From NCBI GenBank assembly GCA_903839855.1, contig CAIMEB010000057.1, positions 20,525 to 84,524 of the forward strand: DNA of 64,000 bases. Reading direction: 5' to 3'. This document shows, piece by piece, positions 8,123-20,913 of the stretch. Below the pieces are notes generated by a model. The model was not told the DNA's origin and did no database searches. It worked only from the letters and a program-made list of their open reading frames with translations. A program made the translations under genes and the position numbers. The number at the start of each line of letters is the position of its first letter. Position 1 is the stretch's first letter. This stretch comes from an uncultured Methylococcaceae bacterium (GTDB taxonomy: Bacteria; Pseudomonadota; Gammaproteobacteria; Methylococcales; Methylomonadaceae).

Positions 8123-8787
8123 ATCTCATCTACATTATCAATAATATAGCCTACACCTCGAACTGTTCGAATCAACGAAGAACCGAGTTTTTTTCTCAGG
8201 TAATGAATATGAACTTCAACCGTATTACTCTCTACATCAGAATCCCAAGAATACAAGCTTTCTTCAAGACGTGATCGAGAAACCACTTTACCGATATTAC
8301 TCATTAAAAAGCTTAATATCTCAAATTCTTTTTGAGATAAATCTACTTTTTCATTATTAAACGTCACTTGATGAGACGCCGGATCAAGCACAATACCCTT
8401 GTATTCAATAGTCGGGGCACTTCGTCCTTCACTGCGCCTCGCTAAGGCTCTTAAACGCGCACAGACTTCATCTAACTCAAAGGGCTTAATAACAAAATCA
8501 TCCGCACCACTATCCAAGCCTGATACCCGATCAGAAATTGTATCTTTAGCTGTTAAAACCATAACAGGTGTTTCATCTTTACGACCTCTTAACGCCCGTA
8601 AAATAGCCATGCCATCCATATCTGGAAGGTTTAAATCCAATACGATCAACTCATAACTGTTCAGTTTCAGTGCTTCATCAGCTAACTTACCGTTTGTTAA
8701 CCAATCGACCGCATAGCCCTCCATTCTTAAGCCCTCAACTAAACCATCGCCGAGTATTTCATCGTCTTCAACTAACAAGAGCCGCAT
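8119..8787 (-). CDS. OmpR/PhoB-family response regulator, QseB/PmrA-like
   Basis: 222-residue DNA-binding regulator paired with the kinase it overlaps. Receiver domain: acidic pocket EDD (7-9), phospho-acceptor Asp51 in VLDLNLPDMDG, the VLTAKD threonine and DDFVIKPFEL lysine. C-terminal winged helix (about 125-218) with LSQKEFEILSFLM and VEVHIHYLRKKLG, RTVRGVGY. GGAG stands seven bases before the ATG. It starts 49 bp after glmS on the same strand and may be read from it. Regulon unknown. Confidence 0.93.
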   Translation of the reverse strand: MRLLLVEDDEILGDGLVEGLRMEGYAVDWLTNGKLADEALKLNSYELIVLDLNLPDMDGMAILRALRGRKDETPVMVLTAKDTISDRVSGLDSGADDFVIKPFELDEVCARLRALARRSEGRSAPTIEYKGIVLDPASHQVTFNNEKVDLSQKEFEILSFLMSNIGKVVSRSRLEESLYSWDSDVESNTVEVHIHYLRKKLGSSLIRTVRGVGYIIDNVDEI

Positions 8788-8836
8788 TCAATCTCCAAAA
8801 TCATTTTGTATCGACGTACTAAAGCCACTCGTTCCC

Positions 8837-10666
8837 TTATTCAACTGTCACTGATTTTGCTAAATTTCTGGGTTGGTCTACATCCGTACCTTTTAAGATA
8901 GCCACATAATAAGACAATAACTGCAAGGGAATAGTATAAATAATAGGCGATACTTCATTATCAATTTGTGGCACTTTTATAATATGTACATTTTCGTCTT
9001 CAGTCGTCACCAAAGTTTCATCCATAAAGACAATTAATTGCCCACCACGTGCACTGACTTCCTGAATATTTGATTTTAACTTATCCAATAACTTGTTATT
9101 GGGCGCCACCGTGATCACTGGCATATCGGCATCAATTAACGCAAGTGGCCCGTGCTTCAATTCACCAGCTGGATAGGCTTCGGCATGAATATAAGATATT
9201 TCTTTAAGTTTTAAGGCACCTTCCATGGCAATGGGATAATGAGTCCCTCTACCCAAAAATAGCGCATGTTGTTTATCAGCAAACCTTTCAGCCAGGATTT
9301 CAATTTCTTTGTCGAGCTTTAATACACCTTCAATTTTTCCGGGTAAACCAAACAATTCAGAGGTTATTTTGGCTTCATCGGCTGCGGATAATTCAAAACG
9401 ACGACCGATTGCAATCACCAACAACATCAGTGCCGTCAATTGCGTGGTAAACGCTTTAGTCGATGCAACACCAATTTCTGGACCAGCACGGGTCATTAAA
9501 ACTAAGTCTGATTCTCTGACCAATGAACTTTCTGGACCATTACAAACGGCTAACGAATATTTAGCCCCCAGCTTCTTAGCCTCTTGCAAAGCCGCGAGAG
9601 TGTCAGCGGTTTCTCCCGATTGAGAGATGGTAACAATTAAGGTATCCGGTGCTAACACAGGGTTTCGATAACGAAACTCACTTGCGACCTCTATATTACA
9701 GGGTACTCTTGCAAAACTTTCAAACCAATAGCGTGCTACCAAACCGGCATGATAACTGGTGCCACAAGCTAAAATTTGTACTGATTTAATAGCATCAAAT
9801 ACTTCATTGGCATTATGACCAAAGGCATTTTCCTGTAGGCGATGGTTAATAAATCGCCCCTCTAAGGTTTGAGAAATAGCAAAGGGTTGCTCATGGATTT
9901 CTTTCAGCATGTAATGGCGGTATTGGCCTTTATTCACTGAATCTGCGGTCAATTGAGTTTCTTTGATCGGACGATTAACGATTTGATCATTTTCATCATA
10001 GATGACCAATTTATCAATACTAATGCTTGCAATATCGCCGTCTTCTAAAAAAATAAACTGCTGAGTCACCGGTAGTAAGGCCGCCACATCAGAGGCAATA
10101 AAAAACTCACCAATACCGACACCAATCACTAGGGGACTGCCTTTTCGACAGGCCACTAACGTGTTCGGATTTTCACTACTGATAATCCCCAACGAATAGG
10201 CACCTTCTAATGTTTGTACGGTTTGCTTAATAGCAAGCAGTAAATCGCCGGTTGTCTCCATCATCTTAGCTATCTGATGCACAATCACTTCAGTATCCGT
10301 TTCTGAAGTAAACACAAAGTCATCCGCTTTTAACTCGCTGCGTAAGTTTTCATGGTTTTCAATAATGCCATTATGAACAACAGCGATGGTATCTTTACTC
10401 ATGTGAGGATGTGCGTTTTCGGTACTGGGTTTTCCATGCGTTGCCCAACGGGTATGTGCAATGCCTACTGTTCCCGAAACGGGTTCAAGATTTATTAAAT
10501 CTTCTAGCCCTTTGACCTTTCCCAACTCTCTTTTTCTATAAATGGTTTGATGATTGACAACAGCTAATCCAGCCGAATCATAACCTCGATACTCTAATCG
10601 TTTAAGCCCTTCAATTAAGATAGGGACTATGTTTCGTTGTGCTACACCACCGACAATACCACACAT
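8837..10666 (-). CDS. glmS: Glutamine--fructose-6-phosphate aminotransferase GlmS
   Basis: Makes glucosamine-6-phosphate from fructose-6-phosphate and glutamine, the first step to UDP-GlcNAc for peptidoglycan and LPS. 609 residues. The amidotransferase nucleophile is Cys2 (MCGIVGG), followed by RLEYRGYDSAG and HTRWATHG; two SIS domains follow, with ACGTSYHAG (about 300), SQSGETADT (about 348) and the C-terminal DVDQPRNLAKSVTVE that reaches the active site. One base separates it from glmU, so the two consecutive pathway enzymes are co-transcribed. No glmS-ribozyme-like leader is possible in that 1-bp gap. Confidence 0.98.
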   Translation of the reverse strand: MCGIVGGVAQRNIVPILIEGLKRLEYRGYDSAGLAVVNHQTIYRKRELGKVKGLEDLINLEPVSGTVGIAHTRWATHGKPSTENAHPHMSKDTIAVVHNGIIENHENLRSELKADDFVFTSETDTEVIVHQIAKMMETTGDLLLAIKQTVQTLEGAYSLGIISSENPNTLVACRKGSPLVIGVGIGEFFIASDVAALLPVTQQFIFLEDGDIASISIDKLVIYDENDQIVNRPIKETQLTADSVNKGQYRHYMLKEIHEQPFAISQTLEGRFINHRLQENAFGHNANEVFDAIKSVQILACGTSYHAGLVARYWFESFARVPCNIEVASEFRYRNPVLAPDTLIVTISQSGETADTLAALQEAKKLGAKYSLAVCNGPESSLVRESDLVLMTRAGPEIGVASTKAFTTQLTALMLLVIAIGRRFELSAADEAKITSELFGLPGKIEGVLKLDKEIEILAERFADKQHALFLGRGTHYPIAMEGALKLKEISYIHAEAYPAGELKHGPLALIDADMPVITVAPNNKLLDKLKSNIQEVSARGGQLIVFMDETLVTTEDENVHIIKVPQIDNEVSPIIYTIPLQLLSYYVAILKGTDVDQPRNLAKSVTVE

Positions 10667-10667
10667 A

Positions 10668-12038
10668 TTATTTTTCCTGTTTTATAGGTCGTTGCCAATC
10701 AGCTATTGAAACTTGCTTGACTCGGCTTAGGGTTAACTGATTTTCTGGAGTATCTTTAGTAATCGTTGAGCCTGCACCAATGGTAGCATTTTTACCAATG
10801 GTCACAGGGGCGACTAACTGGGTATCCGAGCCTATAAATACCCCATCTTCAATCACTGTTCTAAATTTATTCGCACCATCATAATTACAGGTAATGGTGC
10901 CTGCGCCTATGTTAACACCACTGCCCACGGTCGTGTCACCAATATAACTTAAATGATTGATCTTGCTTCCTGAAGCAACAGATGATTTCTTGATTTCAAC
11001 AAAATTACCGATATGGACATGATCGGCTAATTCTGTTTCTGGACGTAAACGGGCAAAGGGACCAATTTTACTACCTGCGCCTATCACAGCATTATCAATT
11101 ACACAGTTAGCCAATATTTCTACATCATCACCAATGACTGAATTCTTAATCTGTGTATTAGCGCCAATTTTTACATTGTTTCCTAGACTATTTTTTCCTT
11201 CAATAATCACATTCACATCAATGATGATATCAATACCTAATGTTTCTATTGAACCTCTGATGTCAAAGCGAGCAGGATCTAACAACGTCACCCCTTGCTC
11301 CATTAATACTTGGGCTTGTTCTAGCTGATAAACCCGCTCTAAGTGACTTAATTGTACCCGATTATTAACCCCTAAGACCTCATCCACGGTGTCTGGCTGA
11401 CTGGTTATTACGTCTACCTTATCAGCGACCGCCATTTCAATGACATCGGTTAAATAATATTCTCCTTGGGCATTATTATTACCTAATTGTGCTAACCATT
11501 TTTTTAATTGCCCACCTTGTACAGCTAAAATTCCAGTATTACCTTCACTAATTAGCTTTTCATCTGGGGAGGCATCTTTTTCTTCGACAATTTTGGTGAC
11601 TTTTCCTGACTTGTCACGCACTATTCTGCCATAACCGGTAGGGTTATATAAATTAACCGTCAGTAGCGCTAAGGTGTTATGACTCACATTCGCTATTAAT
11701 TGCTGTACTGTACCTAACTTTAATAAGGGCACATCACCATAAAGAATAAGTACGGTATCGTCATCACCGATTTGTTCTTTACACTGTTGCACCGCATGTC
11801 CAGTACCTAATTGTTGTTTTTGTTCAACCCAGTTTGCATCCAAGTCTTTTAAAGTATTCCTTACCCGATCAGCGCCGTGACCATAAACAATGGTAATGGT
11901 ATTATTGTCTAACTGTTTGCTCATGTCATAGACATGTTGCAACAAGGGTCTATTGGCCACTTTATGTAATATCTTGGGTAATTCAGAGCGCATACGCGTG
12001 CCTTTACCCGCTGCAAGAATAATGGTTGTAATTTTCAT
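10668..12038 (-). CDS. glmU: Bifunctional GlmU, UDP-GlcNAc pyrophosphorylase/acetyltransferase
   Basis: Acetylates glucosamine-1-phosphate and then uridylylates it to UDP-GlcNAc. 456 residues: N-terminal pyrophosphorylase with LAAGKGTRMRSELPKILH (about 8-25) and LYGDVPLL (about 101-108), then a left-handed beta-helix of hexapeptide repeats from about residue 250 with the catalytic region RPETELADHVHIGNFVEIKKS and NYDGANKFRT. The atp operon terminator lies just upstream. A TTGACA with TAGAAC at 16 bp (minus strand, about 12115-12145) could be its promoter, weak. Confidence 0.97.
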   Translation of the reverse strand: MKITTIILAAGKGTRMRSELPKILHKVANRPLLQHVYDMSKQLDNNTITIVYGHGADRVRNTLKDLDANWVEQKQQLGTGHAVQQCKEQIGDDDTVLILYGDVPLLKLGTVQQLIANVSHNTLALLTVNLYNPTGYGRIVRDKSGKVTKIVEEKDASPDEKLISEGNTGILAVQGGQLKKWLAQLGNNNAQGEYYLTDVIEMAVADKVDVITSQPDTVDEVLGVNNRVQLSHLERVYQLEQAQVLMEQGVTLLDPARFDIRGSIETLGIDIIIDVNVIIEGKNSLGNNVKIGANTQIKNSVIGDDVEILANCVIDNAVIGAGSKIGPFARLRPETELADHVHIGNFVEIKKSSVASGSKINHLSYIGDTTVGSGVNIGAGTITCNYDGANKFRTVIEDGVFIGSDTQLVAPVTIGKNATIGAGSTITKDTPENQLTLSRVKQVSIADWQRPIKQEK

Positions 12039-12056
12039 TTGAAATCCTGTTAAACA

Positions 12057-12096
12057 AAAAAGCCCGATAACGAGTTTAGCGCCACCGGGCTTTCTT
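12057..12096 (-). terminator. Rho-independent terminator of the atp operon
   Basis: Minus strand AAGCCCG and CGGGCTT form a perfect stem around a loop of about 20 nt, followed by a run of T. It lies between the atpC stop and the glmU start. The opposite strand also ends in TTTCTTT, but no plus-strand gene enters here. Confidence 0.8.
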
Positions 12097-12164
12097 TAAA
12101 TTAAAATATCGCCTGTTGTTCTATCAAGAAAAGTTATCCTGTCAAGAACAATGAGAGCTATCTA

Positions 12165-12587
12165 TTATCCACCGCGCTTTCTAAACCTATCCAGCGTTCT
12201 TAATTGCATAACAGCCTGTTGTAGTTGAGCCTGAGCGGTTGCATAATCAATCTTTCCTGATTTATCAGACAAGGCTTCTTCTGCTTTTACTTTAGCGTCT
12301 AAAGCAGCCACTTCATCGATGTCTTTTGCTCTAACCGCCGTGTCCGCCAAGATAGTCACTAAATGAGGCTGAATCTCTAACAGCCCACCTGAAATATAGA
12401 ACGGGTAGCTTTCAGTGGCACTCACTTTGACCCTAACTTCGCCAGGATTAAGCTTTGTTATCAACGGAGCATGACGAGGTGAAATACCTAATTCTCCCAA
12501 CTCACCCGGCGCAAAAATCATTTCCACACTTCCGGAAAATATCTCCTTTTCTGCACTGACAATGTCTACATGTACGGTCATGGTCAT
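12165..12587 (-). CDS. atpC: ATP synthase F1 subunit epsilon
   Basis: Central-stalk subunit that couples rotation and inhibits ATPase activity. The track starts at a TTG (12605); I prefer ATG 12587, where AAAGGTGAAGAA gives a good ribosome site and MTMTVHVDIVSAE fits the family N-terminus (a second ATG lies two codons on). N-terminal beta-sandwich (SGSVEMIFAPGELGELGISPRHAPLIT) and C-terminal helical pair with the DELSAR-like region changed to FRKRGG at the end. About 140 residues, family-typical. Last gene of the operon. Confidence 0.95.
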   Translation of the reverse strand: MTMTVHVDIVSAEKEIFSGSVEMIFAPGELGELGISPRHAPLITKLNPGEVRVKVSATESYPFYISGGLLEIQPHLVTILADTAVRAKDIDEVAALDAKVKAEEALSDKSGKIDYATAQAQLQQAVMQLRTLDRFRKRGG

Positions 12588-12638
12588 TTCTTCACCTTTT
12601 CCCAACGCCTCTCCACCGTTAGGAGGAGAGGCTATTTA

Positions 12639-14033
<1,395 letters not shown>

Positions 14034-14078
14034 TTAGTGTGATGTCATTTTGCTTGGGTCCTTCGACTAGCGAGAGCC

Positions 14079-14942
14079 TTAAACAGCGGCGGCACCGGCA
14101 ACAATTTCCGAAATTTCTTGAGTAATAGCAGCTTGTCTGGCTTTGTTGTAAATCAATTGCAACTCACCGATAAGATTGCCTGCGTTATCTGAAGCACTCT
14201 TCATAGCAACCATTCTGGCAGCCTGTTCACAGGCATTATTTTCAACCAATCCTTGATATACCTTTGATTCTATAAAGCGGGTCAATAAATGATCCAATAC
14301 TTCTTTTGCATCAGGCTCATAAATATAATCCCAGTGACCACCCAAATTTTCATCCAGTTCACAGGCGGCTACAGGTAACAATTGCTCGATTGTAGGCTTT
14401 TGAGTCATGGTGTTGACAAACTCATTACTGATTACAAACAATTGATCAATTTTACCTGACTCGTAAGCATCCAGCATTATTTTAATAATACCGACTATGT
14501 CGTGTAGGTGCGGAGCGTCACCTAATTTGGATACTTGACCGATTAAATTCACCTTTAAGTTACTGAAAAAACCGAATGCTTTAGTCCCAATCGTACAAAT
14601 ATCAACTTCAACATTTGCATTATTCCATTGACCTAATTCAGACAGCGTTTTTCTAAATAAATTTGAATTTAACCCACCGCACAAACCTCTATCAGAACTA
14701 ATCAGGATAACGCCAACACGCTTTACCTCACGTGTTATTAAATACGGGTGTTTATACTCTGGATTCGCTTGAGCCAAGTGCTTAATAATTTGGCCTATCT
14801 TTTTAGAATAGGGCCTTGTTGCCTGCATTCTGTCTTTTGTTTTACGCATTTTACTCGCCGCAACCATCTCCATTGCCCGAGTGATCTTTTGAGTATTTTT
14901 GATACTCGCGATCTTTGTGCGTATTTCTTTGCCAACAGCCAT
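14079..14942 (-). CDS. atpG: ATP synthase F1 subunit gamma
   Basis: Rotor shaft within the alpha3beta3 hexamer. 287 residues, family-typical. N-terminal helix [31 protein letters not shown] and C-terminal [46 protein letters not shown], the two antiparallel coiled-coil strands; [14 protein letters not shown] marks the Rossmann part. Starts 12 bp after the atpA stop. Confidence 0.97.
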   Translation of the reverse strand: MAVGKEIRTKIASIKNTQKITRAMEMVAASKMRKTKDRMQATRPYSKKIGQIIKHLAQANPEYKHPYLITREVKRVGVILISSDRGLCGGLNSNLFRKTLSELGQWNNANVEVDICTIGTKAFGFFSNLKVNLIGQVSKLGDAPHLHDIVGIIKIMLDAYESGKIDQLFVISNEFVNTMTQKPTIEQLLPVAACELDENLGGHWDYIYEPDAKEVLDHLLTRFIESKVYQGLVENNACEQAARMVAMKSASDNAGNLIGELQLIYNKARQAAITQEISEIVAGAAAV

Positions 14943-14954
14943 TTGAAGACCCTT

Positions 14955-16496
14955 TTACCAACTATGAGTTTTAATGAAAGTTTCTATCGCAGTACGTAAA
15001 CTACTGCTAATTTCATTATTAAAGTCGCCAGTCGCATTAATGTTATCAAGTAACTCAGCATGTTCCGATTTCACGTATAGATGCAATGCAGATTCAAAAC
15101 TTAGCACCTTATTGACTTCTATACCATCAAGAAAACCTTCATTGGCAGCAAACAATGAGACTGCCATTTGTGCAACTGACATGGGTGAATATTGATTTTG
15201 CTTCATCAGCTCGGTCACACGTTGACCGCGTTCAATTTGCTTACGGGTGCTTTCATCTAAATCTGAAGCAAACTGAGCAAAAGCCGCTAATTCACGGTAT
15301 TGAGCTAAATCAAGACGTGTACCGCCCCCTAGCTTTTTAATAATCTTGGTTTGTGCAGCACCACCTACTCGAGATACGGATAGACCCGCGTTAACCGCTG
15401 GACGAATACCTGAGTTAAATAAGTTACTTTCCAAGAAAATCTGACCATCTGTAATAGAAATTACGTTAGTCGGTACGAAAGCCGATACGTCGCCACCTTG
15501 CGTTTCAATAATAGGCAATGCCGTTAATGAACCTGTTTTACCCTTTACTTTTCCGCCGGTTAATTTTTCAACTTCATCCGCGTTAATTCTTGATGCTCTT
15601 TCCAATAAACGTGAATGTAAATAAAACACGTCACCGGGATACGCTTCACGACCGGGCGGTCTGCGTAATAATAATGATACTTGACGATAAGCCCAGGCTT
15701 GTTTAGTCAAATCATCATAAATAATTAAGGCATCTTCACCGCGATCTCTAAAGAACTCGCCCATTGAACAACCCGTGTACGGTGCGATAAATTGTAACGC
15801 AGCTGATTCAGAAGCAGAGGCCGCAACGATAATGGTGTGCGCCATAGCCCCGTGTTCTTCAAGTTTACGTACTACGTTAGCAATCGATGAACGTTTTTGA
15901 CCAATCGCTACATAGATACATTTAATACCTGTGCCTTTTTGGTTAATTATGGCGTCGATTGCAATCGCAGTTTTACCCGTTTGTCTGTCACCAATGATTA
16001 ACTCACGTTGACCACGTCCCACTGGTATCATCGCATCAATTGATTTCAAACCTAACTGCACAGGCTGATCAACTGACTGACGGGCAATTACACCCGGAGC
16101 AATTTTTTCAATTGGAGCCGTTTCAGTGGTGTCAATCGCACCTTTACCATCAATAGGATTACCCAGTGCATCAACCACACGGCCTAGCAATGCTTCACCA
16201 ACAGGCACTTCTAAAATTTTTCCAGTACATTTAACCGTATCGCCTTCAGTAATGTGTTGATAGTTACCTAAAACCACCACACCCACTGAATCTCTTTCCA
16301 GGTTAAGTGCCATGCCAAAGGTATTGCCCGGGAACTCAAGCATCTCACCTTGCATCGCTTCTGAAAGACCATGTACTCTAACAATACCGTCAGTCACACT
16401 GACTACGGTACCTTCTGTATGCGCTTCGGCACTTAAGTCGAAGTTTTCGATCTTCTTTTTAATCAGATCACTTATTTCAGATGGGTTTAATTGCAT
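14955..16496 (-). CDS. atpA: ATP synthase F1 subunit alpha
   Basis: Regulatory nucleotide-binding subunit of the F1 head. 513 residues; N-terminal [14 protein letters not shown]-loop GDRQTGKTA (about 169-177), [10 protein letters not shown], arginine finger within [17 protein letters not shown] (Arg about 376). Coding is uninterrupted and length matches E. coli AtpA (513). Confidence 0.98.
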   Translation of the reverse strand: MQLNPSEISDLIKKKIENFDLSAEAHTEGTVVSVTDGIVRVHGLSEAMQGEMLEFPGNTFGMALNLERDSVGVVVLGNYQHITEGDTVKCTGKILEVPVGEALLGRVVDALGNPIDGKGAIDTTETAPIEKIAPGVIARQSVDQPVQLGLKSIDAMIPVGRGQRELIIGDRQTGKTAIAIDAIINQKGTGIKCIYVAIGQKRSSIANVVRKLEEHGAMAHTIIVAASASESAALQFIAPYTGCSMGEFFRDRGEDALIIYDDLTKQAWAYRQVSLLLRRPPGREAYPGDVFYLHSRLLERASRINADEVEKLTGGKVKGKTGSLTALPIIETQGGDVSAFVPTNVISITDGQIFLESNLFNSGIRPAVNAGLSVSRVGGAAQTKIIKKLGGGTRLDLAQYRELAAFAQFASDLDESTRKQIERGQRVTELMKQNQYSPMSVAQMAVSLFAANEGFLDGIEVNKVLSFESALHLYVKSEHAELLDNINATGDFNNEISSSLRTAIETFIKTHSW

Positions 16497-16512
16497 GTTC
16501 TATTTCTCACTC

Positions 16513-17046
16513 TCACTGTAGCGCTTTTTGCATTTGTTGAAGCCGACCTTTAATAGATCCGTCGATGACTCTGTCGCCTGCCCTTACTAAAACACCACCT
16601 ATTAATGATTTATCAACGGCAACATTCATAATAATCTTCTTGCCTAAGGTTTTTTCTAAAGTCGCTGTAAAACGCTGCTTCGCTTCTTTGGATAAAGCAT
16701 AAGCAGTGAAGACCTGAACATCGACATAACCTTCATCCTCTGCCTTATACGCTTCAAATAACGTAGCAATATGTGGCAGCAGCACTAATCGATGGTTATG
16801 AACCAGCAACTTTAGGAAATTACCATTCTCTTCATTAATATGATCTTGGCAAATATCCAGCATCAACGCTGATAACCTTTGTCTATTAACTTTTGGATTA
16901 TCAACTACGACAGAAATATCTTCGTTTTTAAGTACAGCTGACATAAAAGCCAAGCTCTTAGACCATTCTGTAGTCGCATGAGTTTCTTTAGCTCTTTTAA
17001 AAACCGCAGCTGCATAAGGCCTTGCCAATGTTGCCAGTTCGCTCAT
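16513..17046 (-). CDS. atpH: ATP synthase F1 subunit delta
   Basis: Stator subunit joining the top of F1 to the b subunits. 177 residues; LARPYAAAVFKRAKE at the N-terminus and the C-terminal ALEKTLGKKIIMNVAVDKSLIGGVLVRAGDRVIDGSIKGRLQQM signature region. It starts six bases after atpF ends. Confidence 0.96.
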   Translation of the reverse strand: MSELATLARPYAAAVFKRAKETHATTEWSKSLAFMSAVLKNEDISVVVDNPKVNRQRLSALMLDICQDHINEENGNFLKLLVHNHRLVLLPHIATLFEAYKAEDEGYVDVQVFTAYALSKEAKQRFTATLEKTLGKKIIMNVAVDKSLIGGVLVRAGDRVIDGSIKGRLQQMQKALQ

Positions 17047-17051
17047 TATGC

Positions 17052-17525
17052 TTAACCCAGTTGATTAGAAACTTTGCTAATAATATCTTGATGTTTGGCC
17101 TTATCAATTTCTGCACCCAGAATTTGTTCTGCCGCACTCAAAGCCAGTTCAGCTACCTGTTGACGTAAACCTTCTTTAGCCTGCTGTATTTCTTGTTCAA
17201 TTTGTGCTTTTGCCGCAAGAATCAATCTGTCACCTTCTTTTTTAGCAGTGTCTTTTGATTCTTCAACGATTTCATTGGCACGTTTTTGAGCCAGAGTAAC
17301 AATCTCTGAAGATTGTTCTTTGGCTTCCTTTATAACGCCTATCGCTTTCTTTTCGGCCAGGATAATTTGTTCCTGACCTTTTTCAGCCGCCGCTAAACCA
17401 TCGGCAATTTTCTTTTTACGTTCTTCTAAAGAGTCAAATAAAGGCGGCCAAATGTACTTCATGGTAAACCATACCAGAAGTGCAAAGGTAATCATTTGCC
17501 CAATCAGAGTAGCATTGATACTCAC
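17052..17525 (-). CDS. atpF: ATP synthase Fo subunit b
   Basis: Peripheral stalk subunit, present as a dimer. 157 residues: one N-terminal membrane helix (about 5-23), then a long charged, Ala-rich helix that forms the coiled coil. Only one b gene is present, as in E. coli. ORF 17434-17643 overlaps it in another frame and is a shadow. Confidence 0.96.
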   Translation of the reverse strand: MSINATLIGQMITFALLVWFTMKYIWPPLFDSLEERKKKIADGLAAAEKGQEQIILAEKKAIGVIKEAKEQSSEIVTLAQKRANEIVEESKDTAKKEGDRLILAAKAQIEQEIQQAKEGLRQQVAELALSAAEQILGAEIDKAKHQDIISKVSNQLG

Positions 17526-17566
17526 GATGCGTTCCTCTTGTTGCTATTAAACACGATGGTAATCTA

Positions 17567-17869
<303 letters not shown>

Positions 17870-17903
17870 TTAGTTAAATAATAAAAAGGGTAAATAAAAA
17901 AAA

Positions 17904-18707
<804 letters not shown>

Positions 18708-19067
18708 TTAACGCATCAATAGTGCGAACCAAAAAACCGATAATGCTGCAATATAACTCACCAGCAGCGGTAATATTTTTATATCAGGCACATTAAAAAT
18801 CATTACAAACAGCACCGCCGTTAATAATAATTTTCCTGACTCACCTGCATAAAAAGAATTGACAACCGTTCTTGCCGATTGCCTAGACGATTTGTATACC
18901 ATTAACGCAAAGAAAAGATTGGGTATAAATGCCGCAATCCCTCCTAAAAATCCCGATAGACCTTGTTGTTGCCCACCGAAAAAACCAAAGCCCGCAGTGA
19001 TCATCAGTATTATCAAGATTTGATAACTCAGAATCTTACTGACCGTAGAGAAATTTCTATCGATCAC
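18708..19067 (-). CDS. atpI: ATP synthase subunit I
   Basis: Small hydrophobic protein that helps assemble the c-ring; first gene of the atp operon. The track's start (19085) is a TTG; the GTG at 19067 has GGAGGG five bases upstream and is a better choice, giving about 119 residues beginning (M)IDRNFSTVSKIL. Four membrane segments are visible, at about 16-33, 38-58, 72-90 and 97-117. An ATG at 19069 is immediately followed by a stop and cannot serve. Confidence 0.88.
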   Translation of the reverse strand: MIDRNFSTVSKILSYQILIILMITAGFGFFGGQQQGLSGFLGGIAAFIPNLFFALMVYKSSRQSARTVVNSFYAGESGKLLLTAVLFVMIFNVPDIKILPLLVSYIAALSVFWFALLMR

Positions 19068-19095
19068 ATAACCCTCCAAACACAATAGCCAAGGG

Positions 19096-19124
19096 ATTAT
19101 ATCTATCGATGCAAATTAAATCAA
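19096..19124 (-). promoter_or_regulatory. Putative atp operon promoter
   Basis: Minus strand TTGATT, 17-bp spacer, TATAAT (perfect -10). Start would fall near 19089, leaving a leader of about 22 nt before the GTG of atpI. Confidence 0.65.
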
Positions 19125-19260
19125 GGCAGATTGAAATCAAAACCTGGATTTTATATCTAATAACGGCGTATCGGATTTTTCGAAAGCATTATACCCCACT
19201 TCGAACAAGGTAAACGTAAATATGTCATAAAATGTTCATTTAATTAAATTGGACGTGCTT

Positions 19261-19277
19261 TCCGATGCCTCATCGGA
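19261..19277 (-). terminator. Hairpin directly after purC
   Basis: TCCGATG-AGG-CATCGGA on the minus strand is a perfect 7-bp stem with 3-nt loop, starting on the base after the purC stop codon. No T run follows, so it may be an RNA-stabilising hairpin or Rho-type end. Confidence 0.4.
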
Positions 19278-20174
19278 TTACAACTCGCCAACTAATCTCA
19301 CTTCTGCTTCGTGATATTTTTTTGCACAAAAGTCAGTCACCTCGGTAGGTAATAGGGGACCTGGGGCGGTTTTATTCCAATCCAGGGTTTCTAAATAATC
19401 ACGAATATACTGTTTATCAAAGCTGGGCGGACTGACACCGACCTGATATTGATCAGCCGGCCAGAATCTTGAGGAATCCGGTGTTAATACTTCATCAATC
19501 AGATATAAAATCCCTGCATCATCGACACCAAATTCAAATTTGGTATCGGCAATAATAATGCCTCGCTCCTTTGCATAGTCGGCAGCTTCCTGATAGATCT
19601 TCAAGCTGGCATCACGCACTTGCTCTGCCAAGTCTTGTCCCATTAAGGCTACCGTGGCTTCAAAGGAGACATTTTCATCGTGTTGATCCATTGCGGCTTT
19701 TGTTGAGGGAGTATAAATCGCTTCGGGTAATTGCTGTGCCTGTTGCAAGCCAGTGGGTAATTTAATGCCACAAATCTCGCCTGATTTTAGATAATCTTTC
19801 CAACCGGAACCGATTAGATAACCTCGCACGATGGCTTCAACCGGTAAGGGTTTTAATTTTCTGACAATCACCGAGCGGCCTTCAACCTGATTACGTTCAG
19901 ACTCATCAGGTAAAACAGTTTGCAGACTGATATCGGTCAAATGATTAGGCATGATGTGACCCAAGGTCTTAAACCAGAAGTTTGATATACGTGTTAATAC
20001 GCGACCTTTGCCCGGAATAGGATCGGGTAATATAACATCGAATGCAGAAAGCCTATCGGTTGCCACTATCAACATGGTGTTATCATCAATATCATAGATA
20101 TCTCTTACTTTTCCACGCGCCCTTAGTTTTAAAGAAGTCAGTGTTGATTGATATAAAGCGGCCGGCGTAGTCAT
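19278..20174 (-). CDS. purC: SAICAR synthase PurC (long form)
   Basis: Phosphoribosylaminoimidazole-succinocarboxamide synthase, the ATP-dependent addition of aspartate to CAIR in purine synthesis. ATG 20174 preferred over the track's TTG (20186): GCGAGGA precedes it and MTTPAALYQ follows. 298 residues, the about 300-residue class rather than the 237-residue E. coli type. [43 protein letters not shown] and [13 protein letters not shown] are family signatures. Confidence 0.96.
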   Translation of the reverse strand: MTTPAALYQSTLTSLKLRARGKVRDIYDIDDNTMLIVATDRLSAFDVILPDPIPGKGRVLTRISNFWFKTLGHIMPNHLTDISLQTVLPDESERNQVEGRSVIVRKLKPLPVEAIVRGYLIGSGWKDYLKSGEICGIKLPTGLQQAQQLPEAIYTPSTKAAMDQHDENVSFEATVALMGQDLAEQVRDASLKIYQEAADYAKERGIIIADTKFEFGVDDAGILYLIDEVLTPDSSRFWPADQYQVGVSPPSFDKQYIRDYLETLDWNKTAPGPLLPTEVTDFCAKKYHEAEVRLVGEL

Positions 20175-20409
20175 AATTCCTCGCAAAGGTTTTAAAATTT
20201 GAAACGATTTGTTGATAAAGAATTAACTGTATCGAATAGATTTAACGCTAGTTAGTCTACTTACAGTCCATTTCTTCAGTGACATCGTTATTGCTGAAGC
20301 GATTTTAACATTATTCTTTAAAGCAAAAACTGGCTTATCATTGAATCAATCAATTTAATTAAAGCCTGATGTTGCTGGTTACAGCCTTTGAATCGATTAA
20401 AATATCACC

Positions 20410-20913
20410 CTATCCATCTTTAAGAGAACGACGCAAATCCTTAATAAGACGATAAAGGTGTAACGGGTCTGTCGGTGAGGCAATAAAACCAAACCGTTCA
20501 TAGAACTGTTTAGCTTGTCTGTCTTTGGCATGAACGGCAAAAGCACGAATACCGCCAATATCGGCAGCTTGCAAGGTGCGTTTCATTGCGTCCTTCAGTA
20601 AACCAGAACCAATACGGCGACCTTGCCAAGCTTTGCTAACAGCAAGCCGCGCTAACAACATAATGGGAACAGGGTGATGAGCCAAGCCTTTGGTTAAACG
20701 TTCGGGCGCATCACAAAAAGCAATTTCACCCACAACGAGACTGTAAAAACCAATCACCTCTGCATCATGTAGACCAATATAGGTTTGTGAGGCGTTGGCT
20801 TGCTGATTTCCAAGAGCGTAACGAATCAAAAAACGGTCAAGCTCCTCGCTACCTGAGCTAAAGTTATCGATAGGATGGTCACGACGTAGCTTTTCAATAC
20901 GAAATCCGGTCAT
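20410..20913 (-). CDS. GNAT acetyltransferase toxin, TacT/AtaT-like
   Basis: 167-residue N-acetyltransferase. In the TacT/AtaT families such proteins acetylate the amino acid on charged tRNAs and stop translation. The acetyl-CoA loop is LARLAVSKAWQGRRIGSGLLKDAM (about 77-100), with RAFAVHAKDRQAKQFYERFGF as the C-terminal signature and an N-terminal IDNFSSGSEELDRFL region common to TacT toxins. Its start codon overlaps the stop of the DUF1778 gene (ATGA), the standard antitoxin-toxin order. Which tRNA is targeted cannot be told. Confidence 0.88.
   Translation of the reverse strand: MTGFRIEKLRRDHPIDNFSSGSEELDRFLIRYALGNQQANASQTYIGLHDAEVIGFYSLVVGEIAFCDAPERLTKGLAHHPVPIMLLARLAVSKAWQGRRIGSGLLKDAMKRTLQAADIGGIRAFAVHAKDRQAKQFYERFGFIASPTDPLHLYRLIKDLRRSLKDG

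Noticed and set aside
8837-10667. A glmS ribozyme or riboswitch
   Set aside because: Only one base separates glmU and glmS, so there is no room, and the ribozyme is typical of Firmicutes.
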